Of a stretch of DNA of 64,000 nt, positions 1 through 8,656 are shown in pieces; position 1 is the stretch's first letter; each line of letters begins with the position of its first letter. Location: the NCBI RefSeq assembly GCF_013402795.1, contig NZ_CP058595.1:221501-285500 (forward strand), in the 5' to 3' direction. Below the pieces are notes generated by a model. That model had not been told where the DNA came from and ran no database searches. It saw nothing but the letters and a program-made list of their open reading frames with translations. The DNA is from Costertonia aggregata. Lineage in GTDB: Bacteria > Bacteroidota > Bacteroidia > Flavobacteriales > Flavobacteriaceae. A program made the translations under genes and the position numbers.

Positions 1-1
1 T

Positions 2-1801
2 GGTAGCTTTTCGCCTGATAAATCAAAAATGCTGATATCAAGTAACCGATCGGGTATTTACAATATGTATACAGTACCTACATCAGGTGGGGAAATAACG
101 CCGTTGACCCAATCTGATAGTTCATCGGTATTTGCGACGTCTTATTTTCCCAATGACGAACGTATCTTGTTTCGAATGGATGGAAACGGAGACGAAATAT
201 ATCATATTTACCTAAGGGACATGGATGGCAGTCAAAGAGATTTGACTCCTTTTGAAGGGGCTAGGGCCGGTTTTTCAGGCTGGACGGACGACAAAAAAGG
301 ATTTCTGTTTACATCCAATAAAAGAGATGCCAGATATACTGATTTGTATGAAATGGACATAGCTACCTTTACCCCAAAAATGCTATACAAAAACGAAGAT
401 GGCTATTTTATTGGCGTGCTATCCAAAGACAAAAAATACCTATCTCTCATAAAACCTATCAATACGAACGATGCCGATTTGTTTTTGTACAACATGGAAG
501 ATAAATCCTTAACAAAAATAAATACAAATCAAAGCGCGAACAGCCCCGAGGATTACTCGCCCGATGGTAAATACCTTTACTACACCACAGATGATGGCAG
601 TGAGTTTGCCCAATTAATGAAATATAATATTGCCGATAAGACCAGCGAAAAGGTAATGGCCAAAAACTGGGATATTATGGGTAGCTATTTTACGGAAAAT
701 GGTAAATACAGGGTAACTTATATTAATGAAGATGCTAAAAATACGATTGAAGTAATGGATGTGGCTTCCGGGGAAAATATTGAATTGCCAAATCTTGAAA
801 ATATGGATATTACCAACGTAGGCTTTTCCCGTGATGAAAAATCAATGCGTTTTTATGCAGGTGGTTCGCATACACCTTCCAACCTATATGTGTTTAACCT
901 AGAAACAAAAGAGCAGACCAAATTGACCGATGTGCTGAACAATGAAATTCAGCCTCAGGATTTGGTAAATGCCGAGGTAATCAGATATGAATCTTTTGAC
1001 GGGTTGGAAATCCCGGCAATATATTACAAGCCACACCAAGCCACCACAACATCAAAAGTTCCTGCACTCGTATGGGTACATGGCGGTCCCGGTGGTCAAT
1101 CCCGGCAAGGGTTTAGTTCTTTTATCCAATATATGGTAAATCACGGGTATGCGGTTTTGGCCGTTAACAACAGGGGAAGCAGTGGCTATGGGAAAACCTT
1201 TTATAAAATGGATGACCTAAACCATGGTGACAAGGATTTAAAAGATTGTATCGAGGGTAAAAATTGGTTGGCGAAACAACCCGAAATTAATGCTGAAAAA
1301 ATAGGGATAATAGGCGGTTCGTACGGTGGTTATATGACGATGGCCGCTTTAACCTATGCCCCGGAAGAATTTGATGTAGGTGTAAACCTATTTGGCGTTA
1401 CCAATTGGATACGAACCTTAAGAAGTATTCCACCATGGTGGGAGGCCCAAAAAGAAGCTTTATATCTAGAGCTGGGTGACCCCAATAGTGCAGATTCCGT
1501 TCGTTTAAAGAAAATTTCCCCACTTTTTCATACGGATAAAGTGACCAAACCCCTTATAGTGTTACAAGGCGCCAAAGACCCAAGGGTCTTACAGGTTGAG
1601 TCGGACGAAATTGTGGCGGGTGTTCGAAAAAACGGTGTTCCAGTAGAATATGTTCTTTTTGAGGATGAAGGACACGGTTTTGTGAAAAAAGAAAATCAAA
1701 TCGAAGCCTATAGCAAGGTTTTGGAGTTTTTGGACGTGCATTTAAAAGGCGATAAGGGCACCCCGATTAAAGATGGTAAAAGTATTGAAAGCGATATCTA
1801 A
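2..1801 (+). CDS. S9 family (DPP4/acylaminoacyl-type) serine peptidase, 5' truncated by window edge
   Basis: The reading frame is open from the first bases of the window, and the residues before the first ATG (position 29) already read as a beta-propeller blade (GSFSPDKSKM), so the true start lies outside. The N-terminal part is a WD40/TolB-like propeller with repeated FSPD/YSPDG blades. The C-terminal part is an alpha/beta hydrolase with HGGPGG, the nucleophile elbow GGSYGGYM (Ser codon near 1319), the acid Asp in GAKDPR and the His in EGHGF. This is the triad of prolyl oligopeptidase family S9. Such enzymes cleave short peptides. The exported location is assumed because the N-terminus is missing. 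The next gene follows after 74 bases on the same strand. Confidence 0.93.
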   Translation, partial: GSFSPDKSKMLISSNRSGIYNMYTVPTSGGEITPLTQSDSSSVFATSYFPNDERILFRMDGNGDEIYHIYLRDMDGSQRDLTPFEGARAGFSGWTDDKKGFLFTSNKRDARYTDLYEMDIATFTPKMLYKNEDGYFIGVLSKDKKYLSLIKPINTNDADLFLYNMEDKSLTKINTNQSANSPEDYSPDGKYLYYTTDDGSEFAQLMKYNIADKTSEKVMAKNWDIMGSYFTENGKYRVTYINEDAKNTIEVMDVASGENIELPNLENMDITNVGFSRDEKSMRFYAGGSHTPSNLYVFNLETKEQTKLTDVLNNEIQPQDLVNAEVIRYESFDGLEIPAIYYKPHQATTTSKVPALVWVHGGPGGQSRQGFSSFIQYMVNHGYAVLAVNNRGSSGYGKTFYKMDDLNHGDKDLKDCIEGKNWLAKQPEINAEKIGIIGGSYGGYMTMAALTYAPEEFDVGVNLFGVTNWIRTLRSIPPWWEAQKEALYLELGDPNSADSVRLKKISPLFHTDKVTKPLIVLQGAKDPRVLQVESDEIVAGVRKNGVPVEYVLFEDEGHGFVKKENQIEAYSKVLEFLDVHLKGDKGTPIKDGKSIESDI

Positions 1802-1875
1802 AATCACTGGACAACTATAATACGATCGTTCAAAACAATATCTAAAAAAAGATTCTGTCATAAATAAATAATTTA

Positions 1876-2571
1876 ATGAAGAGATTACTTTTGTCATTAT
1901 TAGTGTTTTTTACCATATCGGCCAATGCTCAAGACACGGGAGAGGATGAATGGGGTGCGTGGCTTATGTATTTTGGTATGAACAAAATATCGGAAAAATG
2001 GAGCATACATTCCGAGGCCCAATTTAGATACTATGAGACCGTGAGCAATTTTAACCAACTCTTGTTACGCACGGGGGCGAACTTTCATATCAATAAAAAT
2101 GCTATTGCCACCTTAGGGTATGCCTATATAGATACCGACCCCAGTTTTGAAGGCAATGAAAACCTAATAAACAATATATCGGAACATCGTATTTTTCAAC
2201 AATTTATATTGACCAACAAGGTAGGTGAGTTCAATTTTGAGCATAGATATCGCTTGGAACAGCGTTTTATCGAGGTTGAAAATCCCAACAGCCCATTCTT
2301 TGATAAAAGGACGGACCATAGGGCGCGGTACAGACTGCAACTTACATTACCGTTGACCAATACTTTTTTCCTGAATTTTTATGATGAGATTTTCATAAAC
2401 CTTCAAGATCGGGCATTTGACCAAAACCGTTTGTACGCTGCGGCCGGGGTTCACATCACAGAAAACAGTAATATACAGTTAGGGTATCTGAAAAATCATT
2501 TTAATGCCATAAACTTTGATAGATTACAGATAGGATTTTTCTATAATCCCGACCTACGTAAGAAGAAATAG
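1876..2571 (+). CDS. DUF2490 family outer-membrane protein
   Basis: 231 residues with a clear Sec signal peptide (MKRLLLSLLVFFTISANAQ). The mature part has alternating aromatic/polar strands typical of a small beta-barrel, and the start WGAWLMYFGMNKISEKWSIH matches the DUF2490 opening pattern. The protein ends in a strand with IGFFYNP followed by basic residues. Family members are uncharacterised outer-membrane proteins of Bacteroidota. No function beyond an envelope location can be given. It lies 10 bases before the hydrolase-OsmC gene and may share its transcript. Confidence 0.8.
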   Translation: MKRLLLSLLVFFTISANAQDTGEDEWGAWLMYFGMNKISEKWSIHSEAQFRYYETVSNFNQLLLRTGANFHINKNAIATLGYAYIDTDPSFEGNENLINNISEHRIFQQFILTNKVGEFNFEHRYRLEQRFIEVENPNSPFFDKRTDHRARYRLQLTLPLTNTFFLNFYDEIFINLQDRAFDQNRLYAAAGVHITENSNIQLGYLKNHFNAINFDRLQIGFFYNPDLRKKK

Positions 2572-2581
2572 ATATGCGATC

Positions 2582-3796
2582 ATGAATCTTCAAAAGATAA
2601 CGTTTAAAAATGCTGAAGGCCAGACATTGGTGGGCAGGCTAGAAATGCCTGTAGATCAACACCCCCATAATTATGCCATTTTTGCCCATTGTTTTACCTG
2701 TAATAAAAATCTGTTGGCCATTAAAAATATTGGAAAGGCATTGACCGCCAACGGTTTCGCCGTGTTACGTTTTGACTTTACGGGGCTGGGGGAAAGTGAA
2801 GGTGATTTTGCGGATACTAATTTTTCGGGCAATGTTTCCGATTTAGTGGCAGCGGCCCGTTATCTGGGAAATCATTATAAAGCCCCTACATTACTTATAG
2901 GGCACTCGCTCGGTGGGGCAGCATCTATATTTGCTGCGGCGGAAATACCATCCGTTAAAGCGGTTGCTACTATCGGGGCACCTTCAAACCCGGTTCACGT
3001 GCAACATTTACTAAAAAGTGGTATCGCCGAAATAGAGGCGAATGGGAAAGCGGTCGTTAATTTAAGTGGCAGGGACTTTACCATAAAAAAACAGTTTTTG
3101 GACGATTTGGAAAACAAACCCCTTACAACGGTAGCTAAAAAATTGCGAAAGCCTTTACTCTTGTTACATTCGCCACAAGATGATACCGTAGGGATAAAAA
3201 ATGCCGAGGAAATTTATGTGGCGGCACATCATCCCAAAAGTTTTGTCTCCTTGGATGGTGCCGATCATCTTTTAATGGATAAAAAAGATTCCCAATACGT
3301 TGGAAAAGTAATTGCCGGGTGGTCACAGCGTTACGTTGATATCCCTTCGGAAAACACTCTAAAGACCAAACACCAAGTTGTAGCAAGTTTGGATGGTGAA
3401 GATGGCTTTACAACCCCGATGAAGGTGGGAAGGCATTTTTTGACAGCGGACGAACCCGTTGATGTGGGCGGTAATGATTACGGCCCTTCGCCCTACGAGT
3501 TGGTTTCCGCAGGACTGTCAGCCTGCACGGCAATGACCATTCAAATGTATGCGAAACGTAAAGGTTGGCCTGTTGAAAATGTACAGGTACATACATCGTA
3601 TGACAAATCGCACGCAGAAGATTGTATGGATTGCGAATCCGATAACGCTAAAATAGATACCTTCAACAGGGAAATAAAATTAACAGGGAATATAGATGAA
3701 AAACAGATTGAGCGGATACTACAAATCGCCGATAAATGCCCCGTACACCGAACTTTACATAGTAAAACACAAGTAATTACAAAGTTGATCACATAG
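2582..3796 (+). CDS. Bifunctional alpha/beta hydrolase / OsmC family protein
   Basis: 404 residues in two domains. Residues 1-250 form an alpha/beta hydrolase with GHSLGGA (Ser109), an Asp in SPQDD and a His in GADHLL. Residues 265-404 form an OsmC/Ohr-like domain with the two expected cysteines, Cys315 (SACTAMT) and Cys386 (KCPVHR), which in OsmC proteins reduce organic hydroperoxides. The fusion is seen in many bacteria. The hydrolase may release a substrate for the peroxidase domain, but this is inference. An extra CxxC (DCMDCES) lies between the OsmC cysteines. The stop overlaps the GTG start of the next gene by one base, so the two are probably translationally coupled. Confidence 0.9.
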   Translation: MNLQKITFKNAEGQTLVGRLEMPVDQHPHNYAIFAHCFTCNKNLLAIKNIGKALTANGFAVLRFDFTGLGESEGDFADTNFSGNVSDLVAAARYLGNHYKAPTLLIGHSLGGAASIFAAAEIPSVKAVATIGAPSNPVHVQHLLKSGIAEIEANGKAVVNLSGRDFTIKKQFLDDLENKPLTTVAKKLRKPLLLLHSPQDDTVGIKNAEEIYVAAHHPKSFVSLDGADHLLMDKKDSQYVGKVIAGWSQRYVDIPSENTLKTKHQVVASLDGEDGFTTPMKVGRHFLTADEPVDVGGNDYGPSPYELVSAGLSACTAMTIQMYAKRKGWPVENVQVHTSYDKSHAEDCMDCESDNAKIDTFNREIKLTGNIDEKQIERILQIADKCPVHRTLHSKTQVITKLIT

Positions 3797-4281
3797 TGAA
3801 AAGCCCAGCTTTTGAAATATCGATTACGGGAAGCTATTATTCGCTGCTATTACCAGAGAAAATCGTAAAGCCTTTTCTAGAAAAAAAGTTGAAGAGGGTA
3901 AAAGCAAAAGCCAGCTTTCAAGGAAAGGAATTAGAGTTTCATGCAGCGATACAAAAAAGAAACGGGCAGCATTACATGATGTTCGGCAAACGATATCAAA
4001 AAGAACTGGGCATTTTTCCCAATGACTATTTTAAGCTTCAATTTTTCGAGGACACCTCTAAGTATGGGGTTGAAATGCCGGAAGAACTTGATGCCGTACT
4101 TTTGAGCGATTATGATGCTCATGAAATATTCGAATCGTTTACCGATGGTAAAAAAAGAGGATTGATCTATGCCATTTCAAGATATAAAAACTCCCAGACC
4201 CGAATTGATAAATCCCTGATCCTATGCGAAAATCTCAAAAGAGGGTTAAGGGACAATCGGATATTGTTAAAATCTGATTGA
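3796..4281 (+). CDS. YdeI/OmpD-associated family protein with DUF1905-like N-terminus
   Basis: 161 residues starting with GTG at 3796, which shares its G with the stop of the preceding hydrolase-OsmC gene. The N-terminal half resembles DUF1905 (a small barrel, with GKRYQKELGIFPND in the middle). The C-terminal half has the helical YdeI pattern (YAISRYKNSQTRIDKSLILCENLKRG), including the Ser-Arg-Tyr before a long helix. The family is soluble and poorly characterised. There is no signal peptide, so it is cytoplasmic. The coupled start suggests it works with the hydrolase-OsmC protein, possibly in peroxide or stress defence. That is inference from position only. Confidence 0.75.
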   Translation: MKSPAFEISITGSYYSLLLPEKIVKPFLEKKLKRVKAKASFQGKELEFHAAIQKRNGQHYMMFGKRYQKELGIFPNDYFKLQFFEDTSKYGVEMPEELDAVLLSDYDAHEIFESFTDGKKRGLIYAISRYKNSQTRIDKSLILCENLKRGLRDNRILLKSD

Positions 4282-4288
4282 ATAGCGT

Positions 4289-4319
4289 TTGACAAACCTT
4301 CGAATATTGTTTAACTTTA
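4289..4319 (+). promoter_or_regulatory. Candidate Bacteroidota promoter of the Cu/Zn superoxide dismutase gene
   Basis: TTG at 4289-4291 (as a -33 element) is followed after 20 bases by TAACTTTA at 4312-4319, seven of eight matches to the Bacteroidota -7 consensus TAnnTTTG. The ATG is 28 bases further on. Position and spacing fit, but one base deviates. Confidence 0.4.
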
Positions 4320-4346
4320 GAAAATAACTAAAAAACAAAAATCAAA

Positions 4347-4934
4347 ATGAAAAGAATACAAACACTGGCACTTGGTTTGATACTGACCGCTTCATTCAGC
4401 TGTAAAGAAGTGAAAAAAGAAGCAGAGGAAGCCAAAGAGGAAATAGAGGAAACTGCTAAAGAGACAAAAGAAGAGGTAATGGCCGAGACCATCAAATTTA
4501 CCATGCAGCCGAAAAGCGATAGTAAGGTAACCGGTGAGGTAACTTTCAAAGAAGAAGACGGCAAGGTAATGATGATGGCCTCCTTATCCGGATTAACAGA
4601 GGGCGAACACGCCATACACATACACGAAAAAGCGGACTGCTCTTCCGCCGACGGGAAATCTACAGGAGGCCACTGGAACCCAACAGCTCAACCGCACGGT
4701 AAATGGGGAGCAGAAGAAGGCTATCATAAAGGCGATATCGGAAATTTTCCAGCAGATGCAGACGGTAATGCCACCATTGAGTTCGCTACGGATGAATGGT
4801 GCATCGGGTGTGAGGATGAGAGCAAAAACATTGTGGGTAAAGCCGTAATCGTACACGAAGGTGTAGATGACTACACATCACAACCCAGCGGTGCGGCCGG
4901 TAAAAGGGTAAGCTGTACGGGCATTATCCAATAA
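4347..4934 (+). CDS. sodC: Superoxide dismutase [Cu-Zn], lipoprotein
   Basis: 195 residues. The signal ends in a lipobox (Cys19), followed by a Glu/Lys-rich linker (about residues 20-46) that could be a coiled stalk holding the enzyme off the membrane. The catalytic domain has His91 and His93 (HAIHIHE), bridging His109 (GGHWNP), His117, His127 and Asp130 for zinc, and His170 (VIVHEG). Cys98 and Cys190 are placed for the usual structural disulfide. It converts superoxide to peroxide and oxygen in the periplasm. An unusual CxxC (WCIGCED, Cys152/155) precedes the final His. A strong terminator follows, and the gene appears monocistronic. Confidence 0.95.
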   Translation: MKRIQTLALGLILTASFSCKEVKKEAEEAKEEIEETAKETKEEVMAETIKFTMQPKSDSKVTGEVTFKEEDGKVMMMASLSGLTEGEHAIHIHEKADCSSADGKSTGGHWNPTAQPHGKWGAEEGYHKGDIGNFPADADGNATIEFATDEWCIGCEDESKNIVGKAVIVHEGVDDYTSQPSGAAGKRVSCTGIIQ

Positions 4935-4950
4935 AAATAGAATTGATTCC

Positions 4951-4983
4951 AAAAAAAAGCCGTTTTACCAGCGGCTTTTTTTT
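4951..4983. terminator. Intrinsic terminator after sodC
   Basis: A 12-bp perfect stem (A8 GCCG at 4951-4962 and CGGC T8 at 4972-4983) with a 9-base loop. The A- and T-tracts make it work in either direction. It separates sodC from the sigma factor gene starting at 5013. Confidence 0.85.
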
Positions 4984-5012
4984 ATTTTCACGGTACGCTA
5001 ACTACTGCGTTT

Positions 5013-5543
5013 ATGCAACTAGAGGTATTGGTAAAAAATTTTCGGAAAAAAGACATGGCCGCATTTGAACGGTTACATGCCATGTACGCCGAAAATATAT
5101 GTGGAGCAATCAATACCATAGTAAAGAACGATGTATTGGCACAGGAAATATGTCAAGATGTTTTTGTCAAGATTTGGAACAATGCGGAAACGTATAACCC
5201 CTCTAAGGGACGCTTTTTTACTTGGGTATTGAACATAGCCCGCAATGCCGCTATCGATAAAATACGTTCTAGGTCGTATAAAAACGAAAAGAAGAACCTT
5301 TCTACAGATCATTTCGTAGGTATCGTGGAAAGTAGTGAAGATGAACCTAGAAATTTTGATGCCGCCGGACTAAAAAAATTGGTAAAAAACCTTAAGGAAA
5401 AATGTATTCAAATCATAGATCTAATTTATTTTAAGGGGTATACCCAAAAGGAAGTTGCCGAGGAGCTTGAAATTCCGATAGGTACCGTAAAAACCAGGAA
5501 CAGAAGCTGTATTTCCCAATTAAGGGAAAATATGAAGCTATGA
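5013..5543 (+). CDS. ECF-type RNA polymerase sigma factor (sigma-70 family)
   Basis: 176 residues with sigma region 2 at about residues 10-75 (LAQEICQDVFVKIWNNAETYNPSKG, then FTWVLNIARNAAIDKIRSR) and region 4 at about 120-170 (IDLIYFKGYTQKEVAEELEIPIGTVKTR). The layout is that of ECF sigma factors, which redirect RNA polymerase to a small regulon. The partner anti-sigma gene follows after a single base (TGA then A then ATG), so the two form a unit. No target promoter motif could be picked out by eye. Confidence 0.93.
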   Translation: MQLEVLVKNFRKKDMAAFERLHAMYAENICGAINTIVKNDVLAQEICQDVFVKIWNNAETYNPSKGRFFTWVLNIARNAAIDKIRSRSYKNEKKNLSTDHFVGIVESSEDEPRNFDAAGLKKLVKNLKEKCIQIIDLIYFKGYTQKEVAEELEIPIGTVKTRNRSCISQLRENMKL

Positions 5544-5544
5544 T

Positions 5545-6339
5545 ATGGATAGTAAAACTTACATAGCGTCAGGAATATTAGAGCTATACGTAGCCGGTAC
5601 ACTTTCAGATAAAGAAAATCTGGAAGTATACGAGTATGCCCAAAAACATCCCGAAATCCTTAAAGAAATCGAGGCAATAGAAGCATCTATCCTTAAATTA
5701 TCCGAAAAGGCCTCACCAGGATTACCACACGGATTTGATATCGTGAAGGATAAAATAGCCCTAGAAGAAGAGACCAAAGTAGTCCCACTGAAGAAAAAAG
5801 ACATCAATTGGTCTTGGTACGTGGGTTGGGCCGCATCGGTATTGCTGGCCGTTGGTCTTTTTTGGATGTATATGCAAAACCAAGAATTAAAATCCAACAT
5901 GCTAAGTATTGAAAAACAGAACAAAGCTTTGGAGCAGGAAATCATGGATTCAAAAGTTTCTTTGGAAAAATCAAAAGCATTGCTCGCCACCATTAGAAAT
6001 AAAAATATTACCGTTGTTCCCCTAGAAGGGCAAGCGGTCTCCCCAGCATCATACGCAAAAGCCTACTGGAACAACAAAGAGCAAAAACTGCTCATTGACG
6101 CCCAAGGGCTTCCCGAACCCCCGCAAGGCATGGTGTATCAGGTTTGGTCATTACAACTTAATCCGCTTACACCAACCAGCATTGGCCTTTTAGACGACTT
6201 TACCGAGGACGAAAACAGAATTTTCGCATTGAACAATCCCAACCAATCCGAAGCTTTTGGTATTACGTTAGAGCCTGCAGGGGGTAGCGAATCTCCCAAT
6301 TTAGAGCAATTGTATACTTTGGGAGCCGTTTCTTCATAA
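5545..6339 (+). CDS. Anti-sigma factor with RskA-like C-terminal domain
   Basis: 264 residues. The N-terminal cytoplasmic part (1-85) contains a helical ASD-like segment (SGILELYVAGTLSDKENLEVYEYAQKHPEI). One transmembrane helix spans about 91-110. A coiled coil follows (111-150), then a periplasmic beta domain (APASYAKAYWN, VYQVWSLQLNPLTPTSIG, FGITLEPAGGSESP) typical of anti-sigma-K/RskA C-termini. It should hold the preceding ECF factor at the membrane until a periplasmic signal triggers release. No cysteine pair or zinc motif is present in the N-terminal domain, so it is not a ZAS-type anti-sigma factor. Confidence 0.9.
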   Translation: MDSKTYIASGILELYVAGTLSDKENLEVYEYAQKHPEILKEIEAIEASILKLSEKASPGLPHGFDIVKDKIALEEETKVVPLKKKDINWSWYVGWAASVLLAVGLFWMYMQNQELKSNMLSIEKQNKALEQEIMDSKVSLEKSKALLATIRNKNITVVPLEGQAVSPASYAKAYWNNKEQKLLIDAQGLPEPPQGMVYQVWSLQLNPLTPTSIGLLDDFTEDENRIFALNNPNQSEAFGITLEPAGGSESPNLEQLYTLGAVSS

Positions 6340-6718
6340 TCGAAAAAGCTGAATAACCTTGAGAAAAAGCTATTGTCCTTTTTGAGCAAATATCAGCTAT
6401 GGGATGAATAGCTGTGTTTTGCGCCAACATCGTAGGCCGTTGAAAGCTTATCCAATATACGTTTACATGAGTTGTTATTCTTCTAGTCAGTTGAACTGGT
6501 ACAAAATTCAAAATCGAATATATCATCAAACAATGTAGTAGTGATATGCCAATTCATGTGATTTTAAAGAACAAAAAACGGATTTCAACTCTACAGAACT
6601 AGCCAGAGCATTTTTTACCTTAAGTTCTTATTCTCCGATGCGGATTTTTATTTATTTCAACCAAAAAATATACTCCAATTGCCAGAATAACATTAAAATG
6701 AACAACGGTGACATACGA
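6340..6718. other. Gene-poor gap between the anti-sigma gene and the convergent VOC gene
   Basis: No convincing ORF, tRNA or conserved RNA is visible. A hairpin at 6394-6414 (CAGCTAT, 7-base loop, ATAGCTG, then TGTTTT) could be a weak terminator for the sigma/anti-sigma unit. The rest is AT-rich and looks like plain spacer or decayed sequence. Confidence 0.4.
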
Positions 6719-7771
6719 TTATATATCTACCGTGCGCCTATGCATTCGCAAAGCCCCTACCACCCATTTTGGCAAAGGTTTAAAAGGGTTTCTTTTTTTT
6801 AGATTGATATGGATTCCGAGTCTTTTAAAAATGGGAACCTTATGGGTTTCGACCAGCTCTATCAAAGTACCGTCGGGGTCTTCCATATAGGCAAAACGAC
6901 CCGCCGCATCGCCCATATCAAAACTATCGGCACTATCTACCTTAAAGTGATACCCCAATTTATCCGTTTCATCTTTTAGGGCATTTAAACCACTGATGTC
7001 AAAACATAAATGGATATATCCCAAATCGCCCCATAGGCGATTTTCGTATATGGTGTTGGGACTTCTTTCCAAAACTTGGACCAGCTCAATCTGTGAAGGT
7101 CCGTACAACTCGCCAAAGCCACCAAATTTTCTATTTTCATGTGTTAACACCACCTTTCTAAAGGGTCTGTGACCACCTGAGATTTTTGAAAATTCCGTAA
7201 ATGTATCGGTCGTATCGGACACAATAACAGTATAGCCTAGGACCTTTTGATAAAATGACAAGGAATCGCCTATATCAGAGACACCGATAATAGCTCCTAA
7301 AACGCCACCGGAACTAGACTTTGAACTAAAAAAACAGTAATCATCCTGTACTATCTGTACCCAATTGCCCCAAGGATCTGTGAAGAAAAAATAGGAATCA
7401 AAATAAACCTCGGTTAAATTGCCAAGCGATATTCTTTTGAATCTTTCATGGGTTTTTCCCAAATTCTTGGTACGTAACTTCATTACGTTGATACCTAAAT
7501 CGCCCAACTGAAATTCATTTTTAGAAGCTTGCGGGGTTCTGCTCTTGAATTGCCATATTTCCAACCCACCACCACCAACCATGTTCATGGCCAAAATAGC
7601 ATACCTATCCTCAATATTCCCAGCAGTATACCGCGTCATTAAATCGGCCTTGGATTCGTCCTCGAACACCAGTATATCAAAACCCAAATGTTTTCGGTAC
7701 CAATTAAAGACTTCTTTGGCATGGGCAACACCTATACCTATTTGCTGAATACCATTAATGACTTTTCCCAT
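6719..7771 (-). CDS. VOC (glyoxalase/extradiol dioxygenase superfamily) protein with two VOC modules
   Basis: 350 residues. The first VOC module starts at INGIQQIGIGVAHAKEVFNWYRKHLGF and the second at about residue 150 (GAIIGVSDIGDSLSFYQKVLGY), ending with YMEDPDGTLIELVE. The tandem arrangement resembles HPPD or extradiol enzymes. In the second module His (GYIHLCFD) and Glu (LIELVE) are placed as metal ligands. The first module lacks the usual His on its opening strand. The ATG overlaps the stop of the upstream glycosyltransferase by one base (TAATG), so the two are translationally coupled. The substrate is unknown. Confidence 0.8.
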   Translation of the reverse strand: MGKVINGIQQIGIGVAHAKEVFNWYRKHLGFDILVFEDESKADLMTRYTAGNIEDRYAILAMNMVGGGGLEIWQFKSRTPQASKNEFQLGDLGINVMKLRTKNLGKTHERFKRISLGNLTEVYFDSYFFFTDPWGNWVQIVQDDYCFFSSKSSSGGVLGAIIGVSDIGDSLSFYQKVLGYTVIVSDTTDTFTEFSKISGGHRPFRKVVLTHENRKFGGFGELYGPSQIELVQVLERSPNTIYENRLWGDLGYIHLCFDISGLNALKDETDKLGYHFKVDSADSFDMGDAAGRFAYMEDPDGTLIELVETHKVPIFKRLGIHINLKKRNPFKPLPKWVVGALRMHRRTVDI

Positions 7772-8490
7772 TAAGACGGTTGTGTATTATTCCGATACGG
7801 TGTACGAATCAAACAATCGTGCAATGATTTCAATTTACGTGCAGGATATCCCATTTTAAAGAGAACCACCAAAAGGAGGTTAGAGAGGTTTACCCGTATG
7901 TAAGAGTTGTTTTCATATTTTCGAGCGGATACAACTAAGTCGTTCTTTATGATTTTGTATTTAATACGATTTTTTTTCATTCGTTGAAAAAATTCAAAGT
8001 CTTCCATTACCACCTGGTTTTCGTCAAACTTTCCCAATGCTTCAAAAAGTGTTTTTTGAATAAAAAGGCATTGATCGCCCCCTCCTGTAAAAATTCCATC
8101 TTTGGCGGTAAAGGAAGCATTTATTTTTAGGAAAAAGCTTTCTTTATCAAATCGATATGAGAAAAACCCGGCTTCAAATCCGCCATCCATAGTTTTTTCA
8201 ATGTCCAACAGAAACGATTTTGGAGGTTGTACATCGGCATGCAAAAAAACAAGTACGTTACCTTTGGCCATACCTGCCGCCCTATTCATCTGGGTCGCCC
8301 TACCTCTACCATCACATTTGATAAGTTTTATATAGGGTGGGACTTTTATATTTTCCGAACCATCGGTCGTATCACAAGAAATCGATATGATCACCTCGGC
8401 ATTACTTGCAACGACCGGATTATCAATATAGTGCACAAGTTTTAGCAAATTTTCTCTCTCGTTGTGCGCAGGTATGATGATGGTTATCAT
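7771..8490 (-). CDS. Family 2 glycosyltransferase of the TIGR04283 type
   Basis: 239 residues from the ATG at 8490. A longer frame from a TTG at 8517 adds nine residues of unlikely coding and was rejected. It has a GT-A fold opening (MITIIIPAHNERENL), a nucleotide-sugar metal motif in FLHADVQPP, a GGGDQC loop and the VMEDFEFFQRMK acceptor motif. These match the glycosyltransferases NCBI names TIGR04283 and links to arsenosugar biosynthesis. No radical-SAM arsS gene is visible here, so the substrate is not established. There is no membrane segment. It is the first gene of a two-gene unit with the VOC protein. Confidence 0.83.
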   Translation of the reverse strand: MITIIIPAHNERENLLKLVHYIDNPVVASNAEVIISISCDTTDGSENIKVPPYIKLIKCDGRGRATQMNRAAGMAKGNVLVFLHADVQPPKSFLLDIEKTMDGGFEAGFFSYRFDKESFFLKINASFTAKDGIFTGGGDQCLFIQKTLFEALGKFDENQVVMEDFEFFQRMKKNRIKYKIIKNDLVVSARKYENNSYIRVNLSNLLLVVLFKMGYPARKLKSLHDCLIRTPYRNNTQPS

Positions 8491-8656
8491 AAAAAAATCC
8501 AAAGTTTTTAGTAGCAATATATATTATGTGTAGATTACATCCACTCCTATATCATCTATCTACGTAAATTTGCCCGAAAGGTTTTATTCCATTTACGACC
8601 AAACCATAAATTGTTTTTTACGTAAGTAACAATATTACGACTCTTAAACAAAACCA

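Noticed and set aside
1810-1850. ACAACTATA half-site before the DUF2490 gene as LytTR operator
   Set aside because: No partner repeat at the 21-bp distance and no -7 element at the fixed position.
5559-5993. 144-residue minus-strand ORF across the anti-sigma gene
   Set aside because: Antisense shadow of a well-supported gene. No domain pattern, and biased towards Ser/Leu as expected for reverse translation.
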